A stretch of DNA of 56,423 nt from JBDTDV01 sp039922875 (GTDB lineage: Bacteria > Actinomycetota > Actinomycetes > Actinomycetales > Microbacteriaceae): the NCBI GenBank assembly GCA_039922875.1, contig JBDTDV010000026.1, positions 1-56,423 of the forward strand, read 5' to 3'. This document shows positions 24,397 through 33,388 of the stretch, piece by piece. The stretch's first letter is position 1, and each line of letters begins with the position of its first letter. The notes under the pieces were generated by a model. The model saw only the letters and a list, made by a program, of their open reading frames with translations. It ran no database searches and was not told the DNA's origin. The position numbers and the translations under genes are program-made.

Positions 24397-25064
24397 AACA
24401 GGTGCCGGATGGTTTGCTCGAAGTTGGTGACGTGCTCCGCGGTGAGATCGCCGGCGAGTTTTTCCTCACCGTCGGCGATGGCTCGAAGTAACTGCACGTG
24501 TTCGGTGATGTGCCCGGTGACCGTGGGCATCTTGTCCAGCACGAGACACCAGATCCGGGTAGCCAGATTGTCATAGCGCACCAGCACATCTTCGAGGTGC
24601 GGGTTCGCGGCCGCCCGGTAGATCAGCCGGTGCACGGTGATGTCGTAGCGCATCAGCTCCCGCTGGTCCGCTTGGAATAAGTCCATCGCCGCGATGTTAT
24701 CGGCGACCTCGCGCATGTGCTCGCGGGTTTGAGCATTGGCGATCGTGGCCGCCCGCTTGGCCGCCAGCGGTTCAAGCAGTTCGCGAATTTGGGAGATATC
24801 TGCCAGCTCGGTGATGTCGACGACAGTGGCAAAGGTGCCGCGACGCGCGTACGAGACCACCAGGTGGTCGCTTTCCAATCGCTTCAAGGCCTCGCGGACG
24901 GGTGTGCGGCCCATGCCCAATTCCTTGGCCAGCACGCTGTCGTTGATCGGGTCACCCGGTTTGATGTCGAGCATGATCAATTTGTCGCGGAGTTGCTGGT
25001 ACGCGGCGTCGGCTAAGGAGGGTGCCTCAGCGTCGATGCTGGGTACGTCGGCGACAATGCTCAC
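24393..25064 (-). CDS. GntR-family transcriptional regulator (FCD/FadR type)
   Basis: The product is 223 residues. The N-terminal winged helix has LADAAYQQLRDKLIMLDI and DSVLAKELGMGRTPVREALKRLESDHLV. The C-terminal all-helical FCD ligand domain carries DITVHRLIYRAAANPHLEDVL, with Asp/His residues typical of metal-assisted acid binding. Regulators of this type respond to small organic acids. It is cotranscribed with the FAD oxidoreductase. A palindrome at 25135-25145 in its upstream region may be its own operator. The start is GTG 25064. Confidence 0.9.
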   Translation of the reverse strand: MSIVADVPSIDAEAPSLADAAYQQLRDKLIMLDIKPGDPINDSVLAKELGMGRTPVREALKRLESDHLVVSYARRGTFATVVDITELADISQIRELLEPLAAKRAATIANAQTREHMREVADNIAAMDLFQADQRELMRYDITVHRLIYRAAANPHLEDVLVRYDNLATRIWCLVLDKMPTVTGHITEHVQLLRAIADGEEKLAGDLTAEHVTNFEQTIRHLL

Positions 25065-25134
25065 GACCGCGCTCCTCAGGCGTTCAGTGTTGCGTTCCTT
25101 CAGCGACTGACTCTACGCCGAGTGTCCCGGCAGT

Positions 25135-25164
25135 GGTGTCACACCTAATATATCAGTCGATTAG
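25135..25164. promoter_or_regulatory. Candidate GntR operator upstream of the regulator gene
   Basis: GGTGTCACACC (25135-25145) is a perfect inverted repeat, followed directly by CTAAT-N10-ATTAG (25145-25164). FadR-type GntR proteins bind short palindromes with GT and AC arms, so the first is a reasonable operator. The motif AGTGTCA also appears at 22042-22048 between the ammonia-lyase and dehydrogenase genes. Binding is inferred only. Confidence 0.35.
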
Positions 25165-25262
25165 AGGGATGGGCGGCGAGCGACGTGCCGAAGTTACGGG
25201 TGATAGCGCGAAACTCGGCCGGATTGCCGGGTTTTTATGCGGCACCCAATTAGTCTGGCCCT

Positions 25263-28200
25263 GTGTGGCGACTCGATAAGAAGCAAGACGACGAGGACAT
25301 TCTGTCTGCCTTGGATGATCCCACCGTCGATGACTCCCAGGGTATAGCGTCGCCCCAGAACCCGGGCTCGGGCGATCCGACGGCACCGGACGGAAACGTG
25401 GCGGAGCCCGTTTGGCATCGCTGGCGGCAGGAGCTGGCTACCGTCGGCGGCCGTTCCCCGTTGCTGCACTTCGTTGACGCTCCCCGCACCAGGATCGAGC
25501 TCAGCTCGACGCATCCTGGCGGACTGCCGCAGTTCATCACCGGGCAGACCACCCTGCTGTCCAGCCTGATCCGCGACGAGCTTGCACTGCGCAACGCCAA
25601 AGTAGCCGCCGGCGCGATAACGGCTAAGGGGATTGAACTGCGCTCGGTGCGCGGCATCGAGGCGACCCAATTGGCGATCGGCCTGGCATCCTGGCGGAAC
25701 GAAGACGAGGAATTCACGGCACCGGTACTACTGCGGCCGGTTGCCATCCGCCGGTACGGGCGCGACTTCGAGCTGAAATTGAAAGGCCGTCCCCGGCTCA
25801 ATCCCGAGTTGGCCAGGGCGCTGCAGGAACAATTCCAGATTTCCCTGGATGCCGACGCGTTCGTCGCACTGGCGGTGAGCAACGGGGTGTTCAAGCCGCA
25901 ACCTGTCATCGACCGGCTGCGCGGACTTACCTCCCATCTGGCCTGGTTCAATGTGCAACCGCGCTTGGTGGTGTCGTCGTTTGCCGCGGTCGCCCACGCG
26001 ATGACGATGGATGCCGCGGATCTGGGGCATCCGATGCTCGATGCCGTTGCCGGCAATCCTTCGGCACGGCGGCGCGTGGAGGAGGCCTACAGCCCGGTCG
26101 TTCCGGTCAAACAAGATGATCGCCCGCCGGCCACCGATAATCTGCTGTTGGACTCTGACGAGCAGCAGGAAGAGGTCATCGCCCAAATCGGTGCCGGCAA
26201 CTCTCTCGTGGTCAAAACGCTGCCGGGCACCGGGGGCACCCAGACCGTGGTCAATGCCGTCGGCGCCCTGGTGGCGGCGCACAAGCGGGTCTTGGTGGTC
26301 AGCGCGAGGCGTTCCAGCCTGGACGAGATCTCCCAGCGGCTGCGCCGGGTTGGCCTGGGCGGAGCGGCTGTGGGACTGCGCTCGCTGCGTCGGGATGTGA
26401 TCGAGTCGATCGTCCGCAACGAGAAGGCAAAGCAACCCAGCGTCGCGGAGGTCGACGACGCCCTGGTCCGGTTGCGCAAGGTGTTGCTGGACTACCGCGG
26501 GGCGCTGACCAGGAAGGATCCGGCCCTCGGGGTTTGCGTCCTCGACGCGCTCACCGAGCTATCCCGGCTCGCACTGCTGCCGCACCCACCCGCCACGACG
26601 GCCCGGTTGGACCATGCATCGCTTCAGGCGCTCGCCTCCGGCCGTGACGTCGCGGCAGAGACCCTGATCAAGGCCGCGGCGCTTGGCGAGTTCCGCTACG
26701 GACCCAGTGACTCGCCCTGGTACGGTGCCTCATTCGCCACCACCGCACAAGCGACCGCCGCGCACGATCTTGCTAAGCGGATGAACTCCGTCGAGCTGCC
26801 GCGGCTGCTGGAGCGGGCTAATGTCCTCGTCGGCCAGACCAGCATGCGGCCGTTCGAGTCAATTGCCGAACTCGGCATCTACCTGCGGCTGTTGCTTGAT
26901 CTGCGAGAGACTCTTGACAAGTTCCAACCCGCCGTATTCGATCGCGCTCTGACCGAGTTGATCGCCGCGACCAGCAGTCGGCGCGAGGCACCGCAGATGA
27001 CCGGGGCGAACCGCCGTCGGCTGCGCAAACTGGCTCTGGAGTATCTGCGGCCAGGAGTGCACGTGAGCGATTTGAACGAGTCGTTGCGCCGCATCCAGCA
27101 GCAGAGGGTGCTGTGGCAGCGATTCGCCGTCGCGGGAGTCAGCCCAGAGGTTCCGGTCGGCATCGCCGATGTTCAGGTCGCCTATCAGCGCGTTGCAGCC
27201 GATCTTGCACAACTTGACGCCCCGCTGATGAGCGATCTCTCCATGCTGCCGATCTCGCAACTGGTCTACACCGTGTCCGGGCTTGCGGCCGAGTCCGAGG
27301 TGCTGGCTAACCTGCAGGAGCGTACCGCATTGCTGGCGACCCTGCGGGAGCTCAACCTCGATCCGCTGCTTGCCGACCTTTCCGCACGCCACGTGCCGCA
27401 GCAAGAGGTCGCCGGCGAGCTCGAACTGGCCTGGTGGCAGTCGGTGTTGGAGTCGTTGCTGGCCAGCGACCGCGCCCTGCTCAGTGCGAACACCGGTGTG
27501 CTCGACCGGCTCGAGGCGGACTTCAGACTGGTGGATGAAGCGCATGCCTCGGCTACCGGCCAGCAGCTGGCCTGGCAATTGGCCGAAGCGTGGAAGGTCG
27601 GTGTTGTCGACTGGCCGGAGGAGGCCGACCGGCTGCGTCGCCTGCTGCGCGGCGAGCAGACCACACCGCAGACCCTCAACGAGGCGGCACCGCATCTGGC
27701 TCGCACTCTGGCGCCGATCTGGCTTGCCTCACCCTATGAGGTCAGCGCAATCGGCGACGGACTCAACTTCGACGTTGCCTTCATCGTGGATGCCGGGGCG
27801 ACCACGCTCGCGGAGAACGTCGGAGTGATTCGGCGCGCACGTCAGGTCGTCGCGTTTGGGGATCCGGTGACCCAGACCCCGTCCCCGTTTCAGATCGCGA
27901 TCACCCAGAATACGGACGAGTCGGCGACCGAGGTCGACGTCGATGCCGTGCATGCGGACTCGGCGCTGGCCAGGCTGGGCGAAGTGCTGCCGGTGTTCAC
28001 CCTTACCCGCAGCTACCGCGCTGGGGGAGAGGACCTCGCCGATCTGGTCAATCGCAGGTTCTACAGCGACAAGATCGAGTCGCTGCCCTGGGCCGGGACG
28101 TTCCTCGGCCACGGCAGCATCACGCTGAATTACGTGCACGGCGGCCACGGTATGCCGGATGAAGACAGCGGTGCGGTCGAGAGCGTCGACGCCGAGGTCG

Positions 28201-28991
28201 CCAAGGTCGTCGAGCTCGTCATCGACCACGCCGTGAACCGTTCCCGGGAGTCGCTGATGGTGATCACCGCCAGTGCCAGACACGCGGTCCGGGTGAATCA
28301 GGCGGTGGTGACGGCGTTCGCTAAGCGATCAGAGCTGGCAGAGTTCATTCTCGCCGACCGGGCCGAGCCCTTCACGGTTGTCACGCTGGAGCAGTCCGTC
28401 GCGCAGAGCCGCGATCGGGTGATCTTCTCGATCGGCTACGGTCGTACCCCGCACGGGCGACTGCTGTCCAACTTCGGCGCCCTTGCCGAACCGGGCGGCG
28501 AACGCCTGCTCGCCGTGGGGATGACCCGAGCCCGTCGTTCCATGGATATCGTGTCGTGTTTCACCCCGGAGGACATCGACACCTCCAGAATGCGGCACGG
28601 CATCCTCGCCCTTGCGCAAGTACTCAGCGAAACCGCCGCGATGCAGACAGCAGCCGATGTCGCTGACACCAGCGAGCCGATGCTGATCGATCTGGCGCAG
28701 CGGCTGGAGCGCCGGGGACTGTTGGTCAATATCGGGCATCGCGACAAGCTGGCCCTGGTCGCCTCGTACAACGGCCGCGCGGTCGTGGTTGAGACCGATG
28801 CCGTGGTCAACTCGGCGAGCCTGAGGCAGTCCCTGCGGTTACGCCCCGACCTGCTTCGTCGGCTGGGTTGGCATTACCTGCGGGTGCACAGCTTCGAACT
28901 GTTCAGCGACCCCGAAGCGGTCGCAGCGCGGATCGCTCGGCTGATCGGGGTTGGCAGTGATCCGGAGCGGACCGAGCCGGCCGCGAGCTAA
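25263..28991 (+). CDS. SF1 helicase-like protein with degenerate Walker A and B (predicted inactive ATPase)
   Basis: This 1242-residue protein has the layout of a UvrD/Upf1-type SF1 helicase. Motif I is LPGTGGTQT at residues 320-328, where Gly325 replaces the catalytic Lys. Motif II is FIVDAGATTL, with Ala844 replacing the Glu of DE. Motif III is GDPVTQTP, LTRSYRAGGEDL resembles motif IV, and VGMTRARRSMDIV resembles motif VI. The C-terminal 90 residues (RRGLLVNIGHRDKLALVASY onward) look like a small nuclease-fold domain. ATP hydrolysis is unlikely, so a structural or nucleotide-independent role is inferred. The start is GTG 25263 with no clear ribosome-binding site. A small gene follows 10 bases later. 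Confidence 0.8.
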   Translation: MWRLDKKQDDEDILSALDDPTVDDSQGIASPQNPGSGDPTAPDGNVAEPVWHRWRQELATVGGRSPLLHFVDAPRTRIELSSTHPGGLPQFITGQTTLLSSLIRDELALRNAKVAAGAITAKGIELRSVRGIEATQLAIGLASWRNEDEEFTAPVLLRPVAIRRYGRDFELKLKGRPRLNPELARALQEQFQISLDADAFVALAVSNGVFKPQPVIDRLRGLTSHLAWFNVQPRLVVSSFAAVAHAMTMDAADLGHPMLDAVAGNPSARRRVEEAYSPVVPVKQDDRPPATDNLLLDSDEQQEEVIAQIGAGNSLVVKTLPGTGGTQTVVNAVGALVAAHKRVLVVSARRSSLDEISQRLRRVGLGGAAVGLRSLRRDVIESIVRNEKAKQPSVAEVDDALVRLRKVLLDYRGALTRKDPALGVCVLDALTELSRLALLPHPPATTARLDHASLQALASGRDVAAETLIKAAALGEFRYGPSDSPWYGASFATTAQATAAHDLAKRMNSVELPRLLERANVLVGQTSMRPFESIAELGIYLRLLLDLRETLDKFQPAVFDRALTELIAATSSRREAPQMTGANRRRLRKLALEYLRPGVHVSDLNESLRRIQQQRVLWQRFAVAGVSPEVPVGIADVQVAYQRVAADLAQLDAPLMSDLSMLPISQLVYTVSGLAAESEVLANLQERTALLATLRELNLDPLLADLSARHVPQQEVAGELELAWWQSVLESLLASDRALLSANTGVLDRLEADFRLVDEAHASATGQQLAWQLAEAWKVGVVDWPEEADRLRRLLRGEQTTPQTLNEAAPHLARTLAPIWLASPYEVSAIGDGLNFDVAFIVDAGATTLAENVGVIRRARQVVAFGDPVTQTPSPFQIAITQNTDESATEVDVDAVHADSALARLGEVLPVFTLTRSYRAGGEDLADLVNRRFYSDKIESLPWAGTFLGHGSITLNYVHGGHGMPDEDSGAVESVDAEVAKVVELVIDHAVNRSRESLMVITASARHAVRVNQAVVTAFAKRSELAEFILADRAEPFTVVTLEQSVAQSRDRVIFSIGYGRTPHGRLLSNFGALAEPGGERLLAVGMTRARRSMDIVSCFTPEDIDTSRMRHGILALAQVLSETAAMQTAADVADTSEPMLIDLAQRLERRGLLVNIGHRDKLALVASYNGRAVVVETDAVVNSASLRQSLRLRPDLLRRLGWHYLRVHSFELFSDPEAVAARIARLIGVGSDPERTEPAAS

Positions 28992-29000
28992 CCTTGAGGT

Positions 29001-29192
29001 ATGCCAACTTCAGGTCTTAACCGAGTTTCCCGACGAGCTCAGCGGCCGGGAGCGCCGGGGACCGACCCGACACCGCAGAAGCTGCCGCGGCGCCCGGTTG
29101 CGGCTGAGCCCCGAGTTGGTGCCGGCGGTGACGCCCACAGCGGCCCCAACGACGCCAGGCTGCGCCGCGACAAGCCGCCGCACTGGGGATAG
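29001..29192 (+). CDS. Small basic protein ending in DKPPHWG, unknown function
   Basis: This 63-residue protein is rich in Pro, Arg and Gly (SRRAQRPGAPGTDPTPQKLP) and ends NDARLRRDKPPHWG. From memory, that ending recurs in small proteins located after helicase-like genes of related actinobacteria. ATG 29001 has GAGG immediately before it. It starts 10 bases after the pseudo-helicase stop, so the two are probably cotranscribed. The compact conserved end and disordered remainder suggest a tail-binding peptide; no function is known. The call rests on position and the C-terminal motif only. Confidence 0.6.
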   Translation: MPTSGLNRVSRRAQRPGAPGTDPTPQKLPRRPVAAEPRVGAGGDAHSGPNDARLRRDKPPHWG

Positions 29193-29214
29193 CGGGCTTT
29201 GAAGCCGAGGCGGC

Positions 29215-29631
29215 CTAAAGATCGGAGTGCTTGCCGCCGGCTGGCTCCTGATGACCGGCCAGCAGGTCGCGGATATCGGCCAGGAGTTCCAATTCGGTCG
29301 GCGCGGTCTCGGCCTCCTCGATCGGTGCGTTGCGCCGCTTGGCCAGGATGTGGTTCATCGGCACCACGAACACGAAGTACACCACCGCCGCGATCAGGAC
29401 GAACTGGATCAGCGCGGCCAGTACCGCTCCGAATTTCAATGGAGCACTGCCGATCATCACGATCATGGCGTTCTCGAGATCTTTGGCGTTGAAGATCGCG
29501 CCGATCAGCGGGTTGAAGAGATTATTGACGATGGCCGCGACAACCGCTGTGAAGGCGGTGCCGATGACAACGGCGACGGCCAGGTCGATGACGTTTCCAC
29601 GGAGAATGAACTCCTTGAAGCCTTGCAGCAT
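29215..29631 (-). CDS. mscL: Large-conductance mechanosensitive channel
   Basis: This 138-residue MscL has the N-terminal amphipathic helix MLQGFKEFILRGNVIDLAVAVVIG, including the conserved FKEF and the gate region GTAFTAVV. A periplasmic loop follows, then the second membrane helix LIQFVLIAAVVYFVFVVP and a cytoplasmic tail ending in a helix with LELLADIRDLL. The pentameric channel opens under membrane tension to release solutes during osmotic downshock. It is the last gene of a minus-strand group (cyclo-ligase, FmdB, mscL), a common actinobacterial order. The gap to the FmdB gene is about 35 bases. Confidence 0.96.
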   Translation of the reverse strand: MLQGFKEFILRGNVIDLAVAVVIGTAFTAVVAAIVNNLFNPLIGAIFNAKDLENAMIVMIGSAPLKFGAVLAALIQFVLIAAVVYFVFVVPMNHILAKRRNAPIEEAETAPTELELLADIRDLLAGHQEPAGGKHSDL

Positions 29632-29666
29632 GACGCCTCCCTGCTCGGTAGCCGTCTACTGCCCGG

Positions 29667-30053
29667 CTATTTACCTGCCCCCACAGTAGTGGGAGCGGCG
29701 GATTTCGCCGGTGTTTTCGCACCCGAACCGCCGGAGGAATCGGAGGATCCGCCCGCTGATGATCCGGAGCCGCCGGAGGCAGGGCCGGTTGAGCCGGTGG
29801 CAGTGCTGCCGGACCCGGTCGATGCGGCCGCGACATCCTTCTTGTGCTGGTGTTTGGTCGCGTGATCGCGAGTGTTGGCGCGGGAGTCGTTGTGGTAGAA
29901 ACCGGAGCCGTTGAAGGTCACGCCGATCGGCGAGAAGACCTTGCGGAGCGCTCCGCCGCACTGAGGGCAGATGCTGAGGGTGTCGTCGGTGAAAGACTGA
30001 TGAATATCGAACGCTTGCTCGCACTGAGTGCATTTGTAGGAATAAGTTGGCAC
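29667..30053 (-). CDS. FmdB-family zinc-ribbon protein
   Basis: This 128-residue protein has the zinc ribbon in YSYKCTQCEQAFD and ICPQCGGALRKVF, followed by the family motif GVTFNGSGFYHNDSR. The rest is a Ser/Gly/Thr-rich low-complexity tail (about residues 75-128), probably disordered. FmdB was named for linkage to formamidase genes, but its role is unproven; it is usually treated as a regulatory or adaptor protein. It sits between the cyclo-ligase and mscL genes. Confidence 0.93.
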   Translation of the reverse strand: MPTYSYKCTQCEQAFDIHQSFTDDTLSICPQCGGALRKVFSPIGVTFNGSGFYHNDSRANTRDHATKHQHKKDVAAASTGSGSTATGSTGPASGGSGSSAGGSSDSSGGSGAKTPAKSAAPTTVGAGK

Positions 30054-30108
30054 GTTTTCTCCGAGAGAATGAAATGAATGACTTGGCTGTCTGAATGAGC
30101 TTTTTTGG

Positions 30109-30690
30109 TTAGGTGAATTCGACGATCCTGGCCGGCGTGACTGCGCCGTCCACGGGCTGATCGTGCAATTCTCTTGGCACCGCGTCGACGAGTTCGCCGT
30201 CGTAAATCACCGCATAAACAGGCGGGCGTTTATCCATGCTGCCCAGCGTCTTGTCGAAGTAGCCGCGTCCCCAGCCCATCCGCAGGCCGGTCTTATCCAC
30301 GGCGGCGGCCGGCACGATGATCAGGTCGACGTTGTTGATGGCAATGGGGCCCAGTAATTCCCCGACCGGCTCGGGAAGCCCGTAACGGTCAGTGGTCTCC
30401 GTTTCGCCGTCCCCGGTGGTCCAATCCAGCAGCCCGTCGTCGCGCGAGATGGGCAGCAGAATCTGGATGCCTTGGCTCCGGGCCCAGTTCAAAAACGGTC
30501 TGGTGTTCGGCTCATACGTTGTGGACAGGTAGCACGAGGCCGATCGGGCGCTCAGGCCGACCGTGAGATCGATCAGATTTCGGGTGATACCGGCGGCAGC
30601 GGCAGCACGCTCGGTCTCGGTCGTGTTCTTGCGGCGTTCGCGGATCTCGGCGCGCAGTGCTCGCTTTTGATTGCTGACGTCCGAGGCCAT
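30109..30690 (-). CDS. 5-Formyltetrahydrofolate cyclo-ligase
   Basis: This 193-residue enzyme uses ATP to convert 5-formyl-THF to 5,10-methenyl-THF, returning a stored folate form to one-carbon metabolism. It has ALRAEIRERRK at the N-terminus, YLSTTYEPNTRPFLNWARSQ in the middle, and the diagnostic C-terminal loop DLIIVPAAAVDKTGLRMGWGRGYFDKTL (ATP/Mg binding, GxGxGYYD-like). It is first in the minus-strand group with FmdB and mscL, and divergent from galU across 63 bases. ATG 30690 gives normal family length. Confidence 0.94.
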   Translation of the reverse strand: MASDVSNQKRALRAEIRERRKNTTETERAAAAAGITRNLIDLTVGLSARSASCYLSTTYEPNTRPFLNWARSQGIQILLPISRDDGLLDWTTGDGETETTDRYGLPEPVGELLGPIAINNVDLIIVPAAAVDKTGLRMGWGRGYFDKTLGSMDKRPPVYAVIYDGELVDAVPRELHDQPVDGAVTPARIVEFT

Positions 30691-30753
30691 TACCCCATTC
30701 TACGTGAGCGGATCTGGCGGCGCTGGCGGTGGAGGGCGTTATCCTTTCTTGGC

Positions 30754-31647
30754 ATGGACATAACCGTTACTAAAGCCGTCATCCCCGCCGCCGGGCTTGG
30801 CACCCGTTTCCTCCCCGCCACCAAGGCAATGCCGAAGGAAATGCTGCCGGTCGTGGACAAGCCGGCGATCCAATATGTGGTCGAGGAAGCGGTCGCGGCC
30901 GGGCTGCACGATGTCCTGATGATCACCGGGCGCAACAAGAACGCGCTGGAGAACCATTTCGACAAAGTCGGCGAACTCGAGGCGACCCTTGAGAAGAAGG
31001 GCGATACCGAGCGGCTGAAAAAGGTGAACTATTCCAGCGACCTCGCCGATATGCACTACGTGCGGCAGGGGGATCCGAAAGGCCTCGGTCATGCCGTTCT
31101 GCGCGCGAAGATGCACGTCGGCCGGGAGCCGTTCGCTGTCCTGCTCGGTGACGACATCATTGACAGCCGCGACGTGTTGCTGAGCCGGATGCTGCACGAG
31201 CAGGCAAAGCGCAACGCCACGATCGTCGCGCTGCTGGAAGTAGACCCGGAGCAGATCGGCCTTTACGGTGCGGCCCAGGTGGAAGCGACAGACGACGAGG
31301 ACGTGGTGCGGATTACCGGGCTGGTGGAGAAGCCGGATCCCGGTAAGGCGCCATCCAACTTGGCTATCATCGGCAGGTATGTGCTGCGCCCGGAAGTCTT
31401 CGACGTTCTCGAGCACGTTAAACCAGGCAAGGGCGGCGAAATCCAATTGACCGACGCCTTGCAGCAGATGGCGGTCGCACCCGAATGGACTGGCGGAGTC
31501 TTCGGGGTGATCTTCCGGGGGCGCCGGTACGATACCGGTGACCGGCTCGACTACATCAAGGCGATCGTTCAGCTCGCCGTCGAACGCGAGGATCTCGGGC
31601 CGGACCTGCGGCCTTGGTTGAAAGACTTTGCGCAGGGCCTTAAGTGA
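30754..31647 (+). CDS. galU: UTP-glucose-1-phosphate uridylyltransferase
   Basis: This 297-residue nucleotidyltransferase makes UDP-glucose from UTP and glucose-1-phosphate, for cell-wall and exopolysaccharide precursors. It has the signature VIPAAGLGTRFLPATKAMPK near the N-terminus with the catalytic Lys/Arg, then KPAIQYVVEEAVAAG, LLGDDIID and GLVEKP. ATG 30754 is chosen since the longer frame from 30472 runs antisense through the cyclo-ligase gene. The next gene, an acetyltransferase, follows after about 25 bases on the same strand. Confidence 0.95.
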   Translation: MDITVTKAVIPAAGLGTRFLPATKAMPKEMLPVVDKPAIQYVVEEAVAAGLHDVLMITGRNKNALENHFDKVGELEATLEKKGDTERLKKVNYSSDLADMHYVRQGDPKGLGHAVLRAKMHVGREPFAVLLGDDIIDSRDVLLSRMLHEQAKRNATIVALLEVDPEQIGLYGAAQVEATDDEDVVRITGLVEKPDPGKAPSNLAIIGRYVLRPEVFDVLEHVKPGKGGEIQLTDALQQMAVAPEWTGGVFGVIFRGRRYDTGDRLDYIKAIVQLAVEREDLGPDLRPWLKDFAQGLK

Positions 31648-31673
31648 TCTGGTAACGGCGGTATTCTCTGAAC

Positions 31674-32336
31674 GTGCCGATCGCCATTCCGACGCTTTCC
31701 GAGGGTCGCGTCTCTATCAGACCGATCCGATTGCGCGACGCGCGTCCGCTGGAGCGGGAGTTACTTTCCAATCGCGGCTGGCTGCGCAGATGGGAGGCGA
31801 CCAACCCTCACGCGCCGATGGCCTTCGACACGCGCGCCAGCATCCGGTCCCTGCTGGCCCATTCGCGAAACGGCAACGGGCTGCCGTTCATCGAAGAATA
31901 CGACGGGCAGTTGGCCGGCCAGCTGAATGTCTCCTCGATCACCTATGGCTCGTTGTCATCGGCGAGCATCGGCTACTGGGTGGCTGAGCGATTCGCCGGC
32001 CGCGCGGTGACGCCGACCGCCGTCGCGCTGGCCACCGACTACTGCTTTTTCGAGGTGGGGTTGCACCGGATAGAAATCTGCATCCGCCCGGAGAACGACC
32101 CATCGCTACGTGTGGTGGAGAAGTTGGGGTTCCGCTACGAGGGGCTGCGCCGGCGGTACATCCACATCAACGGGGACTGGCGCGACCATTTCTGCTTCGC
32201 CCTGGTCGCTGAGGAGATTCCGGAGGGCGTGCTGCGGCGCTGGCTCGACGGTGCGGTGCCGGTCGGACTGGCTCAGGTGCCGTCTGAGGATCGCGCCGTT
32301 GCATCGGTCGCGCTGCCGATTGCGCGGGATCGGTGA
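31674..32336 (+). CDS. GNAT-family N-acetyltransferase (RimJ/RimL type)
   Basis: This 220-residue protein starts at GTG 31674. The GNAT acetyl-CoA core is seen as ASIGYWVAERFAGRAVTPTAV, followed by LHRIEICIRPENDPSLRVVEKLGFRYEG, the standard RimJ-like motif A and B order. Such enzymes acetylate protein N-termini or antibiotics; ribosomal-protein or other acceptors cannot be separated from sequence. It follows galU and precedes a conserved membrane protein on the same strand, a group often seen beside galU in actinobacteria. Confidence 0.92.
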   Translation: MPIAIPTLSEGRVSIRPIRLRDARPLERELLSNRGWLRRWEATNPHAPMAFDTRASIRSLLAHSRNGNGLPFIEEYDGQLAGQLNVSSITYGSLSSASIGYWVAERFAGRAVTPTAVALATDYCFFEVGLHRIEICIRPENDPSLRVVEKLGFRYEGLRRRYIHINGDWRDHFCFALVAEEIPEGVLRRWLDGAVPVGLAQVPSEDRAVASVALPIARDR

Positions 32337-32387
32337 CACACTGCCTGCAATGAGCCCCGATTTGTGCCACACCTTTACCGTAGGAGC

Positions 32388-33356
32388 ATGAGCGGCGACT
32401 TTTTAGGCGGAGGGGTCGTCATCGTGGTCGCTGCCGCGCTCTGGCTGGCGTATTTGATCCCCACCGTGCTCCGCCGGCGCGAGTACATGGCAACCGAGCG
32501 CAACGCGGTGCGCCTGCAGCAGACACTGCGGATTCTCGCGGAGACGGCGGAGGTGCCGCGGGAGATCCGCGTCGAGGCAACCGCCCGCGACGCTGCCGCG
32601 CAGGAGCGGATCCTCAAGCGGTACCAGGAACGCGCTGCGGCGAAGGCGCGGGCAGAAGCCGTCGGCGCGCAAGCGCGCACAGAAACCGTCAGCACGCAAG
32701 CGCGCGCTGCGATCGCCGCGTCTGGTGTCAGCCGGCCCGGTCGAATGTTGCGTCGAGCCCGGGCCATGACCAGCCTGATGCTGCTGGCCGCGATGGTGGC
32801 GGTGGGATGGGGAACGGTTCAGCTGGCTGCCGGCGGATCCTGGTTGATCCTGGCACTGAGTGGCGGCGCGATGCTCGGTTGCATCGGGGTGCTCGGCCGG
32901 CTGGCCACGGCCGGTCGGCGGAATAGCGCGGCAGCCAGCTCCCAACCCGAGGTCGCCTCCACCGTGCCCGAACGCGATTACCCGTACGACCACGCGGAGG
33001 TCGAGCCACCGGTCGTCGCCAGGTCTACCTGGACGCCGACGCCGATCCCCAAGCCGCTCTACCAGTCTCCCGGCAGCATCGCGGCAAGTTCGATGGCTTC
33101 GCTGGATGCCGCGGTCGAGCTTCGCCGGGCTGCCGCCCGATCCGAACTCGCCGAGCGAGCCGCTCGCCTGACACCGCAGCCGACCCCGTTGCGCCGTCCG
33201 GTGGCATCCGCCCTGGCGGCGAGCGCACCGGACGCGTCTGGTGCGGGACGGTTCGCCCTGATGGGCCGGATCGACGATCTGGGTGGGGTCGATGAGACGC
33301 AGGGTGCGGTGCTCGACCTCGATGCCGCACTGCGCCGGCGTCGCGCCGCTTCCTGA
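32388..33356 (+). CDS. Conserved actinobacterial membrane protein
   Basis: The product is 322 residues from ATG 32388, with TAGGAG upstream. One transmembrane segment at the N-terminus (GVVIVVAAALWLAYLIPTV) is followed by a charged helix, then an Ala/Arg-rich stretch with a local repeat AQARTETVSTQAR (about residues 93-105). A pair of hydrophobic segments near residues 127-170 (MLLAAMVAVGWGTVQLAAG, then LILALSGGAMLGCIGVLG) comes next, and a Pro-rich cytosolic tail completes the protein. No enzymatic motif is recognisable. Its position after galU and the acetyltransferase gene is typical of Microbacteriaceae-like genomes. Function unknown. Confidence 0.8.
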   Translation: MSGDFLGGGVVIVVAAALWLAYLIPTVLRRREYMATERNAVRLQQTLRILAETAEVPREIRVEATARDAAAQERILKRYQERAAAKARAEAVGAQARTETVSTQARAAIAASGVSRPGRMLRRARAMTSLMLLAAMVAVGWGTVQLAAGGSWLILALSGGAMLGCIGVLGRLATAGRRNSAAASSQPEVASTVPERDYPYDHAEVEPPVVARSTWTPTPIPKPLYQSPGSIAASSMASLDAAVELRRAAARSELAERAARLTPQPTPLRRPVASALAASAPDASGAGRFALMGRIDDLGGVDETQGAVLDLDAALRRRRAAS

Positions 33357-33388
33357 ACGCGCCGGATAGCGAACTGATCGACGCGCGG

